This document shows positions 41,696 to 48,517 of a DNA stretch of 50,826 bases, in pieces. Under the pieces are notes generated by a model. It saw only the letters and a program-made list of their open reading frames with translations, had not been told where the DNA came from and did not search any database. Source of the DNA: DATGCT01 sp964639325 (GTDB lineage Bacteria > Patescibacteriota > Minisyncoccia > UBA6257 > GWB1-50-10); assembly GCA_964639325.1 (NCBI GenBank), contig CAZXDO010000006.1, positions 1 through 50,826 of the forward strand. The letters are read 5' to 3'. Each line of letters starts with the position of its first letter. Within the stretch, counting starts at the first letter, position 1. The translations under genes and the position numbers were made by a program.

Positions 41696-43291
41696 ATGAA
41701 CGCCAGATTAATTTTTTTAAACTTAATATTCTTAACCCTCTTTGCTCTTATTGGTTTTAACCTGTATGAATTACAGGTAAAAAACAATGATTATTATTTC
41801 AAAAGAGTTCAGGCTCGTAATGAGTATGAAGAGAAACTCTACTTTCAAAGAGGAAAAATTTTTTTAACCGACCGGCATAATAATGACATTCCTGCAGCTA
41901 TTAATAAAAAGTATCCTATAATTTACGCTGTCCCTAAAGAGATTGAGAATATAGAAAAAACTGCTACAAACTTATCAAGTATAATTGATATCCCAAAAGA
42001 AGAAATTGTTAAAAAGCTAGATAATCCGGATAGCCTGTTTTCTCTCTTAGTTGAAAAAGCTGCCGATAACCAAATCAGGGACATAAACAATCTTAAGCCT
42101 GAAGGGATATATATTAACAACAAACAGTATCGTTACTATCCTTTTAATAAACTTACATCCCATGTTCTTGGTTTTGTCGGGGTTAATGATAAAAATGCAG
42201 AACCTACGGGGTTGTATGGAGCTGAGAGAATGTATAATAGCACCTTAAAGGACGAGAGCGATATTTTTTTAACAATTGACCGTACTTTACAGGTAGAGTC
42301 AGAAAATATTCTTCATGAATTAATTGAAAATTATGAAGCGATCGGAGGTTCGGTTATTATTCAAGATCCTAAAACCGGGAAGATTCTTGCCATGGCTAAT
42401 GAACCTAACTTTGATCCGAACGAGTATAATAAATATCCTGTTGGCAGTTTTATTAACCCTGCTGTTCAGTATGTTTACGAGTCTGGATCAGTATTTAAAC
42501 CGCTAACTATGGCTATTGGAATTAATACGGGTAAAATTACTCCCGAAAGCACCTATTACGACTCGGGGTCAATAACTCTTAACGGAAAAAAAATTACAAA
42601 CTGGGATCACAAGGCTTACGGTAAAATTTCTATGACAACAGTAATTGAACGTTCTATAAACACGGGAGCTGTTTATGCAGAGCAGCAGATTGGCCACAAA
42701 GATTTTATTTCTTATATTAAAAAATTTGGCTTTGGGGAAAAAACCGGGATTGATCTTCCCGATGAAGTTGAGGGAAGTTTAGCTAATTTAACAAAAAACG
42801 ACACGCGAGAAATTGATTTTGCTACTGCTTCTTTCGGACAGGGCACAGCCGTTACTTCGATTCAACTTATTAATGCTTATTCAGCTATTGCCAACGGTGG
42901 TCTTCTTATGAAACCTTACATCAATAAAGCAAGTAAGCCGTACATTAAAAGAAGAGTGATTAAAGAAGAATCATCACGGCAAGTTTCTGAAATGATGGAA
43001 TCGGCCGTAAAAAAAGCTCATGTAGCTTCTATTCCGGGATTTAGAATTGCTGGTAAAACCGGCACAGCCCAAATTCCTGATTTTGAAAAAGGTGGTTATT
43101 CAGAGGAATATGTTCATACCTTTGTTGGATTTGGCCCGGTTTCTGATCCTGAATTTGTTATTCTTATAAAAATTGATAAACCCAATGTGGTTTTAGCCGG
43201 CTATACTGTTGTACCCGCTTTTAAAGAATTAGCTCAATTTGTTCTAAATTATTATCAAATTCCTCCGGATAACTTAGAAGAAATAGAATAA
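41696..43291 (+). CDS. ftsI: Penicillin-binding protein, FtsI-like (division transpeptidase)
   Basis: A 531-residue class B PBP with one N-terminal membrane helix (about residues 4-22), a pedestal domain and the transpeptidase domain: Ser265-Val-Phe-Lys268, SxN as Ser-Ile-Asn (ERSINTGAVY) and Lys454-Thr-Gly. Cluster position after rsmH-ftsL marks it as the septal enzyme, unlike mrdA at 20817. No PASTA domain is seen at the C-terminus. Confidence 0.93.
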   Translation: MNARLIFLNLIFLTLFALIGFNLYELQVKNNDYYFKRVQARNEYEEKLYFQRGKIFLTDRHNNDIPAAINKKYPIIYAVPKEIENIEKTATNLSSIIDIPKEEIVKKLDNPDSLFSLLVEKAADNQIRDINNLKPEGIYINNKQYRYYPFNKLTSHVLGFVGVNDKNAEPTGLYGAERMYNSTLKDESDIFLTIDRTLQVESENILHELIENYEAIGGSVIIQDPKTGKILAMANEPNFDPNEYNKYPVGSFINPAVQYVYESGSVFKPLTMAIGINTGKITPESTYYDSGSITLNGKKITNWDHKAYGKISMTTVIERSINTGAVYAEQQIGHKDFISYIKKFGFGEKTGIDLPDEVEGSLANLTKNDTREIDFATASFGQGTAVTSIQLINAYSAIANGGLLMKPYINKASKPYIKRRVIKEESSRQVSEMMESAVKKAHVASIPGFRIAGKTGTAQIPDFEKGGYSEEYVHTFVGFGPVSDPEFVILIKIDKPNVVLAGYTVVPAFKELAQFVLNYYQIPPDNLEEIE

Positions 43292-43317
43292 TTCTTAAAA
43301 AATAAAACAACAAGAGA

Positions 43318-44619
43318 GTGAAATTATTTTTTATAAAAATTCTAAAAAAAATATTAAGAGGCTTAGCTAAAGCAACTCTTTCCCGTTATAAACCCAAAAT
43401 AGTTGGGGTCACGGGCAATGTTGGTAAAACATCAACTAAAATAGCCATTGAAGCTGTTCTTTCTCAAAAATTTAGAGTAAGGTCATCGGCTAAAAATTTT
43501 AATAATGAACTTGGTCTTCCTCTTTCTATATTAGGAAATTGGAAAAAAACAGGAAATTGGTTTTTTTGGCTTAAGGTTGTTATTTATGGTTTTTTTAGAA
43601 TTATTTTCAAAAATTCTTCATATCCGGAAATACTTGTTCTTGAGTATGGTGTAGATAAGCCCGGAGATATGAAATATCTTCTTAATATTGCCCGACCGCA
43701 AATAGGAGTAGTTACTGCGGTTGGAGAAATTCCGGTCCACGTTGAATTTTTTACCGGTAAAGAGCAACTTGCTAGAGAAAAAGCAATTTTAATAAATCAA
43801 CTTCCGGCTACCGGTTTTGTTTCTTTAAACGCTGATGATATTACTGTTTATGAAATGAAAAATCAAACCAGAGCCCAAATCATCACTTTCGGTTTTAGTG
43901 AAGAAGCCGATATTAAAATTACTTCTTTTGAAACTCTTTTTAATAAAAACTTAATCGGAGTTACTTTTAAATTAGGTTATGGAGGAAGTTTTATTCCTGT
44001 TCGTATTGAAAATGTTTTTGGAATATCTCAAGCTTATGCCGCTGCTTCAGCTGCTTCAATAGGCTTAATATTTGGAGTTAATCTTGTAAATATATCTGAG
44101 GCTCTTTCAAATTATTCTTCGCCATCAGGAAGGATGAAAATTATTCCCGGCATTAAAGAAAGTTATATTATTGATGATACTTATAACGCCGCTCCTTTAG
44201 CTACAGAAAATGCTCTTGAAACCTTAAAAGGGTTAGAGGCAAAGAGAAAAATAGCAGTCTTGGGTGACATGCTTGAAATTGGTAAATATACAATTGAAGC
44301 TCATACAAAAATAGGAAAGATTTCTGCAAAAACAGTTGATATTCTTATTACCGTTGGTATGCGGGGGAAAATAATTGCTGAATCGGCTCGTAAGGCCGGA
44401 ATACCAAAGAATAAGATTTATCATTTTAACAAGATTCAAGAAGCAGGTCTTTTTCTTCAAGATGAAATAAAAAAGGATGACGTTGTTCTTGTTAAAGCAT
44501 CTCAGGCAGCCCGTTTTGAGAAAATAGTAAAAGAAATTATGAATAACCCCGACGAAGCAAAAAATATTCTTGTTAGACAAAACAAGGAATGGTTAGAAAG
44601 AAAAGGAAGTTATGAATAA
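43318..44619 (+). CDS. murF: MurF-type ligase (UDP-MurNAc-tripeptide:D-Ala-D-Ala)
   Basis: A 433-residue Mur ligase starting at GTG. An N-terminal hydrophobic stretch precedes the ATP loop GVTGNVGKTSTK (residues 30-41). Further motifs are KNFNNELGLPLSIL, LVLEYGVDKPGDMKYL and IIDDTYNAAPLATENALETLK, the last typical of MurF. It adds D-Ala-D-Ala to the UDP-muramoyl tripeptide in the cytoplasm. The usual N-terminal UDP-binding domain of MurF is largely missing, so a related ligase activity remains possible. Confidence 0.85.
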   Translation: MKLFFIKILKKILRGLAKATLSRYKPKIVGVTGNVGKTSTKIAIEAVLSQKFRVRSSAKNFNNELGLPLSILGNWKKTGNWFFWLKVVIYGFFRIIFKNSSYPEILVLEYGVDKPGDMKYLLNIARPQIGVVTAVGEIPVHVEFFTGKEQLAREKAILINQLPATGFVSLNADDITVYEMKNQTRAQIITFGFSEEADIKITSFETLFNKNLIGVTFKLGYGGSFIPVRIENVFGISQAYAAASAASIGLIFGVNLVNISEALSNYSSPSGRMKIIPGIKESYIIDDTYNAAPLATENALETLKGLEAKRKIAVLGDMLEIGKYTIEAHTKIGKISAKTVDILITVGMRGKIIAESARKAGIPKNKIYHFNKIQEAGLFLQDEIKKDDVVLVKASQAARFEKIVKEIMNNPDEAKNILVRQNKEWLERKGSYE

Positions 44620-44738
44620 TTTGTGATCCCAACCGGATATTTCACGTCGCTTCGCTCCCTGAAACCCCTCGGTTTCAGTGCTTCCGCCACGGGAAACTTC
44701 CGTTTCCCGACCCCTTCCCCGGTTCAAATCCTGGGTTC
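44620..44738. repeat. Hairpin module with duplicated tRNA-Glu 3' end (M2)
   Basis: The left end (about 44620-44640) repeats the complement of the 3' end of tRNA-Glu and its flank (TTTGTGATCCCAACCGGAT against TTTGTGACCCCAACCGGAT at 44777-44795, one mismatch). Inside are hairpins CTGAAACC/GGTTTCAG (44659-44666 with 44671-44678) and CGGGAAAC/GTTTCCCG (44690-44697 with 44702-44709) plus GTCGCTTCGCTCCC. The right end has GGTTCAAATCCTGGG (44721-44735), another T-arm-like sequence, shared with the ends of the 266-bp element at 23245-23510. Confidence 0.7.
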
Positions 44739-44778
44739 AAAATAAAACAACCCGCCTGACAGCGGGTAATTTTATTTT
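44739..44778. terminator. Bidirectional terminator between murF and tRNA-Glu
   Basis: AAAATAAAA (44739-44747), then ACCCGC (44750-44755), loop, GCGGGT (44762-44767), then TTTTATTTT (44770-44778). The two A/T arms and the GC core form one long hairpin with T-rich ends on both strands. It abuts the 3' end of tRNA-Glu. Confidence 0.8.
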
Positions 44779-44779
44779 G

Positions 44780-44852
44780 TGACCCCAACCGGATTTGAAC
44801 CGGTGTTTCTGCCGTGAGAGGGCAGCGTCCTAAACCACTAGACGATGGGGCC
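44780..44852 (-). tRNA. tRNA-Glu (anticodon CTC)
   Basis: On the minus strand: acceptor GGCCCCA with TGGGGTC (one G-U), D-arm GTCTAGTGGTTTAGGAC, anticodon stem CTGCC/GGCAG with loop CTCTCAC (anticodon CTC), T-arm CCGG-TTCAAAT-CCGG. Discriminator A; CCA not encoded. Confidence 0.95.
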
Positions 44853-44897
44853 CTTAGATATAAATTTATAACGAATTTAATACCAAATCAAATAAAA

Positions 44898-44924
44898 AAG
44901 TCCCTCTAAACATAAGAGAGACTT
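44898..44924 (-). terminator. Terminator of the 44962-45492 gene
   Basis: On the minus strand AAGTCTCTCT pairs with AGAGGGACTT (one G-U pair), followed by a T-run (complement of the A-run at 44894-44899). Confidence 0.75.
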
Positions 44925-44961
44925 AGAAAGAATAATTTTTATTAAAATCTCTGAAAAACAG

Positions 44962-45492
44962 TTACACTTGAAGCATTTGATCATTGGTCTCTTTTTTGAA
45001 TAACCAACTCCAAATATTTTCCAAAACTCCCCATACAAGAAGTATTATTATAATTCCCGGCAAAACAAGAAAAGTTTGGTAGCGGTGCTCAAAAACAAGA
45101 TCTCCGTAAGGCAACTCTAACCATCTCAATAAAATTGAAACTCCATTAGCAATAACGGGGAGGAAAAAATAAACAACACTAATCCAAAAGGTCGTTCTAA
45201 AACCTCTTGACTTAGAATAACGTTCTCCTCTAGCTGCAAGGTAAAGTATACCAAGAAAGACCAATACAAGTGGTGAAAACATTACGGTAGAAGGCATAAC
45301 GTTAACATCCCATCCGGCTAGGTAAGTATAGGGTACAGCTATAACTAAACCGATTAGTAAATAAACAATAATCAGAATAAATATTGTAATAGTATTTATT
45401 ACTATTTCAAATAAATTCCTTTTTTCCCTTAGCTTCATCCTACCTTTAAGCAATCTTTTAACAAAGCCCTTAATCTTTTCAATCATTTTCAT
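44962..45492 (-). CDS. Membrane protein of unknown function
   Basis: A 176-residue protein with a Lys/Arg-rich N-terminus (residues 1-26, KGFVKRLLKGRMKLREKRN) and four likely membrane helices (about 30-55, 67-85, 97-117 and 137-160). I recognise no family. It has an independent promoter (45536-45562), a good Shine-Dalgarno site (AGGAGA seven bases before ATG 45492) and its own terminator. The gene lies divergently from the 45612 gene. Confidence 0.6.
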   Translation of the reverse strand: MKMIEKIKGFVKRLLKGRMKLREKRNLFEIVINTITIFILIIVYLLIGLVIAVPYTYLAGWDVNVMPSTVMFSPLVLVFLGILYLAARGERYSKSRGFRTTFWISVVYFFLPVIANGVSILLRWLELPYGDLVFEHRYQTFLVLPGIIIILLVWGVLENIWSWLFKKETNDQMLQV

Positions 45493-45535
45493 TTTTAATC
45501 TCCTTTCTTTTTAATTTTTAAAAATCTGCTTATAT

Positions 45536-45562
45536 TTTATAACATAATTTGCCTATTGTCAA
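45536..45562 (-). promoter_or_regulatory. Promoter for the 44962-45492 gene
   Basis: On the minus strand TTGACA (45562-45557), 15-base spacer, extended -10 TGTTATAAA ending at 45536. Confidence 0.55.
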
Positions 45563-45575
45563 TTTAATTAAAACT

Positions 45576-45604
45576 TTGCCTTATTAAATTTTATAGGCCA
45601 TAAT
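45576..45604 (+). promoter_or_regulatory. Promoter giving a leaderless transcript for the 45612 gene
   Basis: TTGCCT (45576-45581), 17-base spacer, CATAAT (45599-45604). The predicted start falls on or next to the ATG at 45612. It is back-to-back with the minus-strand promoter at 45536-45562, the two -35 boxes being 13 bases apart. Confidence 0.6.
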
Positions 45605-45611
45605 TAAAACA

Positions 45612-45950
45612 ATGGTAAACATATTCAAAGATAAAATTCTTACAGTTTTTTTAAGTTTTTCCCTAATTTTTCTTTTAGTGGGCTTAGTTTTAATTATTGT
45701 AAATATTGATAATCTTTCTTCGCCCCTCATAGTCCATATAAATTCTTACGTCGGAGTAGATATGATGGGAAATATAAATCATTTATGGAGCTTAGTTTTA
45801 ATGGGTGTCCTTGTGTTTATTATTAATTTTGGCTTAACTAATGTTTTCTTTTATAGAGAAAGAACAATTTCTTATATTATTACCACGGTTAGTTTTATAG
45901 TTTCTCTTTTTGTATTAATGAACATAGCAAATATTATTGCTTTAAATTAA
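45612..45950 (+). CDS. Small membrane protein of unknown function
   Basis: A 112-residue protein with three likely membrane helices (about residues 11-31, 52-72 and 87-110). No family recognised; the layout resembles small proteins of the DUF7670 sort but I cannot confirm it. The rmuC gene starts four bases after its stop, so the two are co-translated from what seems to be a leaderless mRNA. Confidence 0.55.
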   Translation: MVNIFKDKILTVFLSFSLIFLLVGLVLIIVNIDNLSSPLIVHINSYVGVDMMGNINHLWSLVLMGVLVFIINFGLTNVFFYRERTISYIITTVSFIVSLFVLMNIANIIALN

Positions 45951-45953
45951 AAC

Positions 45954-46946
45954 ATGAATGAATTATTAATAATTTTAATATTTTTGGTTATCGCTGGTTT
46001 TGCTGGTGTATTTTGGATGTTTTTCCAAAAGAAGGATAAAGGATCTGATGATAAATCACTAATCATGCTCCAAAACCAAATAAATGAAATAAATAATTCT
46101 ATTCAAGACTCTGTTCAAAAATTAATAAGAGAATCTAGTGAAGTTAAAGAATCAAGTAAACAGGTTTTTGATGTAGCTGATCAGTTAAAGAATTTAGAGC
46201 AAGTTCTTAAAAACCAAAAAAGAAGAGGTAGTTTGGGTGAAGCCGGTTTAGAACTTGTCCTTTCTAATGTCTTGCCACCCGATGCCTATAAAATGCAATA
46301 TTCTTTTAAGGATGGAAGTATTGCTGACGCTGTTATTTTTACCAAAGAAGGTGTTATTCCGGTTGATGCAAAATTTTCTCTCGATAATTATATAAGACTA
46401 GTGAACGAAAAAGATGAAAACGAAAAAGAAAAATTAAATAAAGACTTCGTAAATGATTTAAAAAAAAGAGTTAATGAAACAGCAAAGTATATAAAACCTA
46501 AGGAAGGAACCTTGCCTTTTGCTTTTATGTACATTCCCGCAGAACCCATTTATTACGATTTATTGGTAAATGAAGTAGGTTTAGTTAAAGAAAACACCAG
46601 AAGCATTATTGAATACGCTTATAAAGACAAAAACGTAGTTATAGTTTCTCCAACTACTTTTTCTGCTTATTTGCAATCCGTCTTGTACGGTTTTAGAGCT
46701 TTTAGAATAGAAAAATCAGCCCAGCAAATAAGCAAAAATGTTGAAAATTTAAGACGTCATATAATAAGTTATGAAGAGTACTTAAATAAGTTAGGAGACT
46801 CTTTAGGCACCACTGTAAGCCATTACAATAGGGCCTATAAAGAATTAGGTAAAATAGATAAGGATATATTTAGAATTACCGAAAAATCCGCCGATACAAA
46901 TCCTCAAGAATTAGACAAACCTAAAAAAGAAGATTTCGATAAATAA
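45954..46946 (+). CDS. rmuC: DNA recombination protein RmuC
   Basis: A 330-residue protein: N-terminal membrane helix (about residues 3-23), a coiled coil (residues 30-90) and the RmuC nuclease-like domain with RRGSLGEAGLELVLSNVLPP, DAVIFTKEGVIPVDAKFSLDNY and FAFMYIPAEPIYYDLL. The Asp-Ala-Lys (DAK) element is like the D-E-K motif of restriction-like nucleases. RmuC limits recombination between inverted repeats and cleaves foreign DNA in some bacteria. It is followed by hairpin H5 in a region with many inverted repeats elsewhere. Confidence 0.92.
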   Translation: MNELLIILIFLVIAGFAGVFWMFFQKKDKGSDDKSLIMLQNQINEINNSIQDSVQKLIRESSEVKESSKQVFDVADQLKNLEQVLKNQKRRGSLGEAGLELVLSNVLPPDAYKMQYSFKDGSIADAVIFTKEGVIPVDAKFSLDNYIRLVNEKDENEKEKLNKDFVNDLKKRVNETAKYIKPKEGTLPFAFMYIPAEPIYYDLLVNEVGLVKENTRSIIEYAYKDKNVVIVSPTTFSAYLQSVLYGFRAFRIEKSAQQISKNVENLRRHIISYEEYLNKLGDSLGTTVSHYNRAYKELGKIDKDIFRITEKSADTNPQELDKPKKEDFDK

Positions 46947-46959
46947 TTTAAGCAGATAA

Positions 46960-47001
46960 CCAACTTGGGGGTGTCGGGAACCCCCAAGTTGGTGTGGATA
47001 A
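46960..47001 (-). repeat. DnaA-box-linked hairpin H5
   Basis: Stem 13 bp (46960-46972 with 46980-46992), loop GTCGGGA, then TGTGGATAA (46993-47001) directly abutting. The whole unit is the reverse complement of H1 over the box, stem and loop. On the minus strand the box comes first, as in H1 and H2. No T-run follows on that strand. Confidence 0.9.
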
Positions 47002-47026
47002 CTTTTTTAGATAAATTTTTAAAGGA

Positions 47027-47707
47027 ATGAAAGAAGGTTTTTTAGACGAAAAATGGAAAAAACTTCTAAAGCTATCTAAGAAATTTAGATATGTTCCTTT
47101 TGTTGATTTTGTTTTAGTTTCAGGTTCTATGGCTATGGGAGAAGCAAAAGAAAATTCTGATTTTGATTTTATTGTTGGTTCCCGACAAGGACGTATTTTT
47201 ACCTCCCGCCAATTTACCGCCGGTTTTTTTGAATTAATTAGCAAAAGAAGAAAAAAAGACAGCAACGAGAAAGAAGCAAAAGATAAAGCCTGTTTTAATC
47301 ATTATGTTACTTCTAAAGGATATCGTCTTGATCCTCCGTATAACGAATATTGGATTTCTCTTTATCAAAAATTAGTCCCAGTTTATGGTGATCGTAAACT
47401 AATAGAATCTTTTCTAAGGGCTAATGATTGGGCGGGGGAGATAGAGATTGATTATAAATTATTATCTAATAAAAAAAATAGCTTAATTAAAAAAATCGGT
47501 GAGTTTTTCCTTAAGGGTAGATTAGGAAACTTTCTTGAAAGTAAGTTTAAAGAATACCAAGTTAAAAGAATTGAAAAAAATTTAAAAAAAACCAAAACTT
47601 ACAAACCTTTAATTAAATATGATGACACTGAACTTAGGTTTCATATAGATACTAGAAGAATAGAAGAGTGGATTGAAAATAATAAAAGTCGGGCCGCGGG
47701 GAGTTGA
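47027..47707 (+). CDS. Nucleotidyltransferase-fold protein
   Basis: A 226-residue protein with the polymerase-beta-like signature Gly33-Ser34 (VSGSMAMGEAKENSDFDFIV): the Gly-Ser pair and Asp45/Asp47, which would bind the metal. The family includes minimal nucleotidyltransferases that modify antibiotics, RNA or partner proteins. No HEPN partner gene lies beside it, so a toxin-antitoxin assignment is not supported. The last six codons and stop (to 47707) run antisense to the 3' end of tRNA-Pro. Confidence 0.7.
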   Translation: MKEGFLDEKWKKLLKLSKKFRYVPFVDFVLVSGSMAMGEAKENSDFDFIVGSRQGRIFTSRQFTAGFFELISKRRKKDSNEKEAKDKACFNHYVTSKGYRLDPPYNEYWISLYQKLVPVYGDRKLIESFLRANDWAGEIEIDYKLLSNKKNSLIKKIGEFFLKGRLGNFLESKFKEYQVKRIEKNLKKTKTYKPLIKYDDTELRFHIDTRRIEEWIENNKSRAAGS

Positions 47708-47759
47708 ACCCCGGTCACACGCACCCCATGCGTGCATACTGCCGTTGTACTACGGCCCG
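47689..47759 (-). tRNA. tRNA-Pro (anticodon GGG)
   Basis: On the minus strand: acceptor CGGGCCG with CGGCCCG (seven perfect pairs), anticodon stem CACGC/GCGTG with loop ATGGGGT (anticodon GGG) and T-arm CGGGG-TTCAACT-CCCCG. C1-G72 and discriminator A73 match proline identity. CCA is not encoded. The last 19 bases overlap the 3' end of the convergent nucleotidyltransferase gene. Confidence 0.93.
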
Positions 47760-47952
47760 GAGCGAAGCAGAAATGCAAAAACGTTAGTTTTTGAATTTCT
47801 GATGAGCGATCGAGACGCAAACTTTGTTTACGGCCCGAAGTGAGGGAAAAGTATAAACGAAGTTTATGTTTTTCACGAACGCCCGGAGACGCAAACTTTG
47901 TTTACGGCCCGGAGCGAAGCAGAAATGCAAAAACGTTAGTTTTTGAATTTCT
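47751..47952. repeat. Repeats copying the tRNA-Pro 5' end, hairpin-rich
   Basis: A 50-base direct repeat (47751-47800 and 47903-47952) begins with the complement of the tRNA-Pro acceptor 5' end (TACGGCCCGG) and contains a 13-bp hairpin with one mismatch. A 26-base repeat (47812-47837 and 47886-47911) also ends in that acceptor word. So the tRNA end occurs three times. A further hairpin with ATAAAC/GTTTAT lies at about 47850-47870. No gene is seen in the region. Confidence 0.75.
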
Positions 47953-47978
47953 AATAAAAAACCAGTTTCCATTATAAT

Positions 47979-48506
47979 ATGAAGAAAATTCTAAATCAAA
48001 AATTTTTCAACCGAGATACTCTTAAAGTTGCGGAAGAATTAATTGGAAAATATTTAGTTATAAAAAAAGGAAACATTAATAAATCAACAATGATTATTGA
48101 GGTAGAGGCGTATGATGGACCCAATGACAAAGCTTGTCATGCTTATAAAGGCAAAACAGAAAGAAATAAGGTTATGTTTGGCCCGCCCGGTTATTGGTAT
48201 GTATATTTAGTGTACGGTATGCATTGGATGCTAAATATTGTAACCGGTCCCGAGGGTTATCCGGGAGCAATTTTAATAAGGGGAGTAAAGGATATAGATG
48301 GACCGGGTAAATTAACAAAAAGTATGGGAATAAATAATCGCTTTAATAATAAACCCGCTAAAATAGAAACAGGGCTTTGGATTGAGGATAGGGGGGTAAA
48401 TATAAGAAAAAAAGATATTAAGAAAATACCTAGGATTGGAGTTGATTACGCTAAAGAGTGGGCCGATAAACCATATCGTTTTGTTCTTGATGAAAATAAA
48501 TTATAA
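47979..48506 (+). CDS. DNA-3-methyladenine glycosylase (AAG/Mpg family)
   Basis: A 175-residue protein with the AAG-family signatures: a start like FFNRDTLKVAEELIGKYLVIK, VEAYDGPNDKACHAYKGKTERNKVMFGPPGYWYVYLVYGMHWMLNIV and GALLIRG-type segment (GAILIRGVKDIDGPGKLTKSMGI). It removes alkylated purines from DNA. Somewhat shorter than the roughly 200 residues of model proteins. The 12-base gap to the MFS gene suggests one transcript. Confidence 0.93.
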   Translation: MKKILNQKFFNRDTLKVAEELIGKYLVIKKGNINKSTMIIEVEAYDGPNDKACHAYKGKTERNKVMFGPPGYWYVYLVYGMHWMLNIVTGPEGYPGAILIRGVKDIDGPGKLTKSMGINNRFNNKPAKIETGLWIEDRGVNIRKKDIKKIPRIGVDYAKEWADKPYRFVLDENKL

Positions 48507-48517
48507 TTGTTTAAATT

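Noticed and set aside
1421..47001. The five repeated hairpins as a CRISPR array
   Set aside because: The repeats are dispersed over 45 kb as palindromes with no spacers and no cas genes in the window.
47027..47707. MNT/HEPN toxin-antitoxin pair
   Set aside because: The nucleotidyltransferase signature is present but no HEPN partner gene adjoins it.
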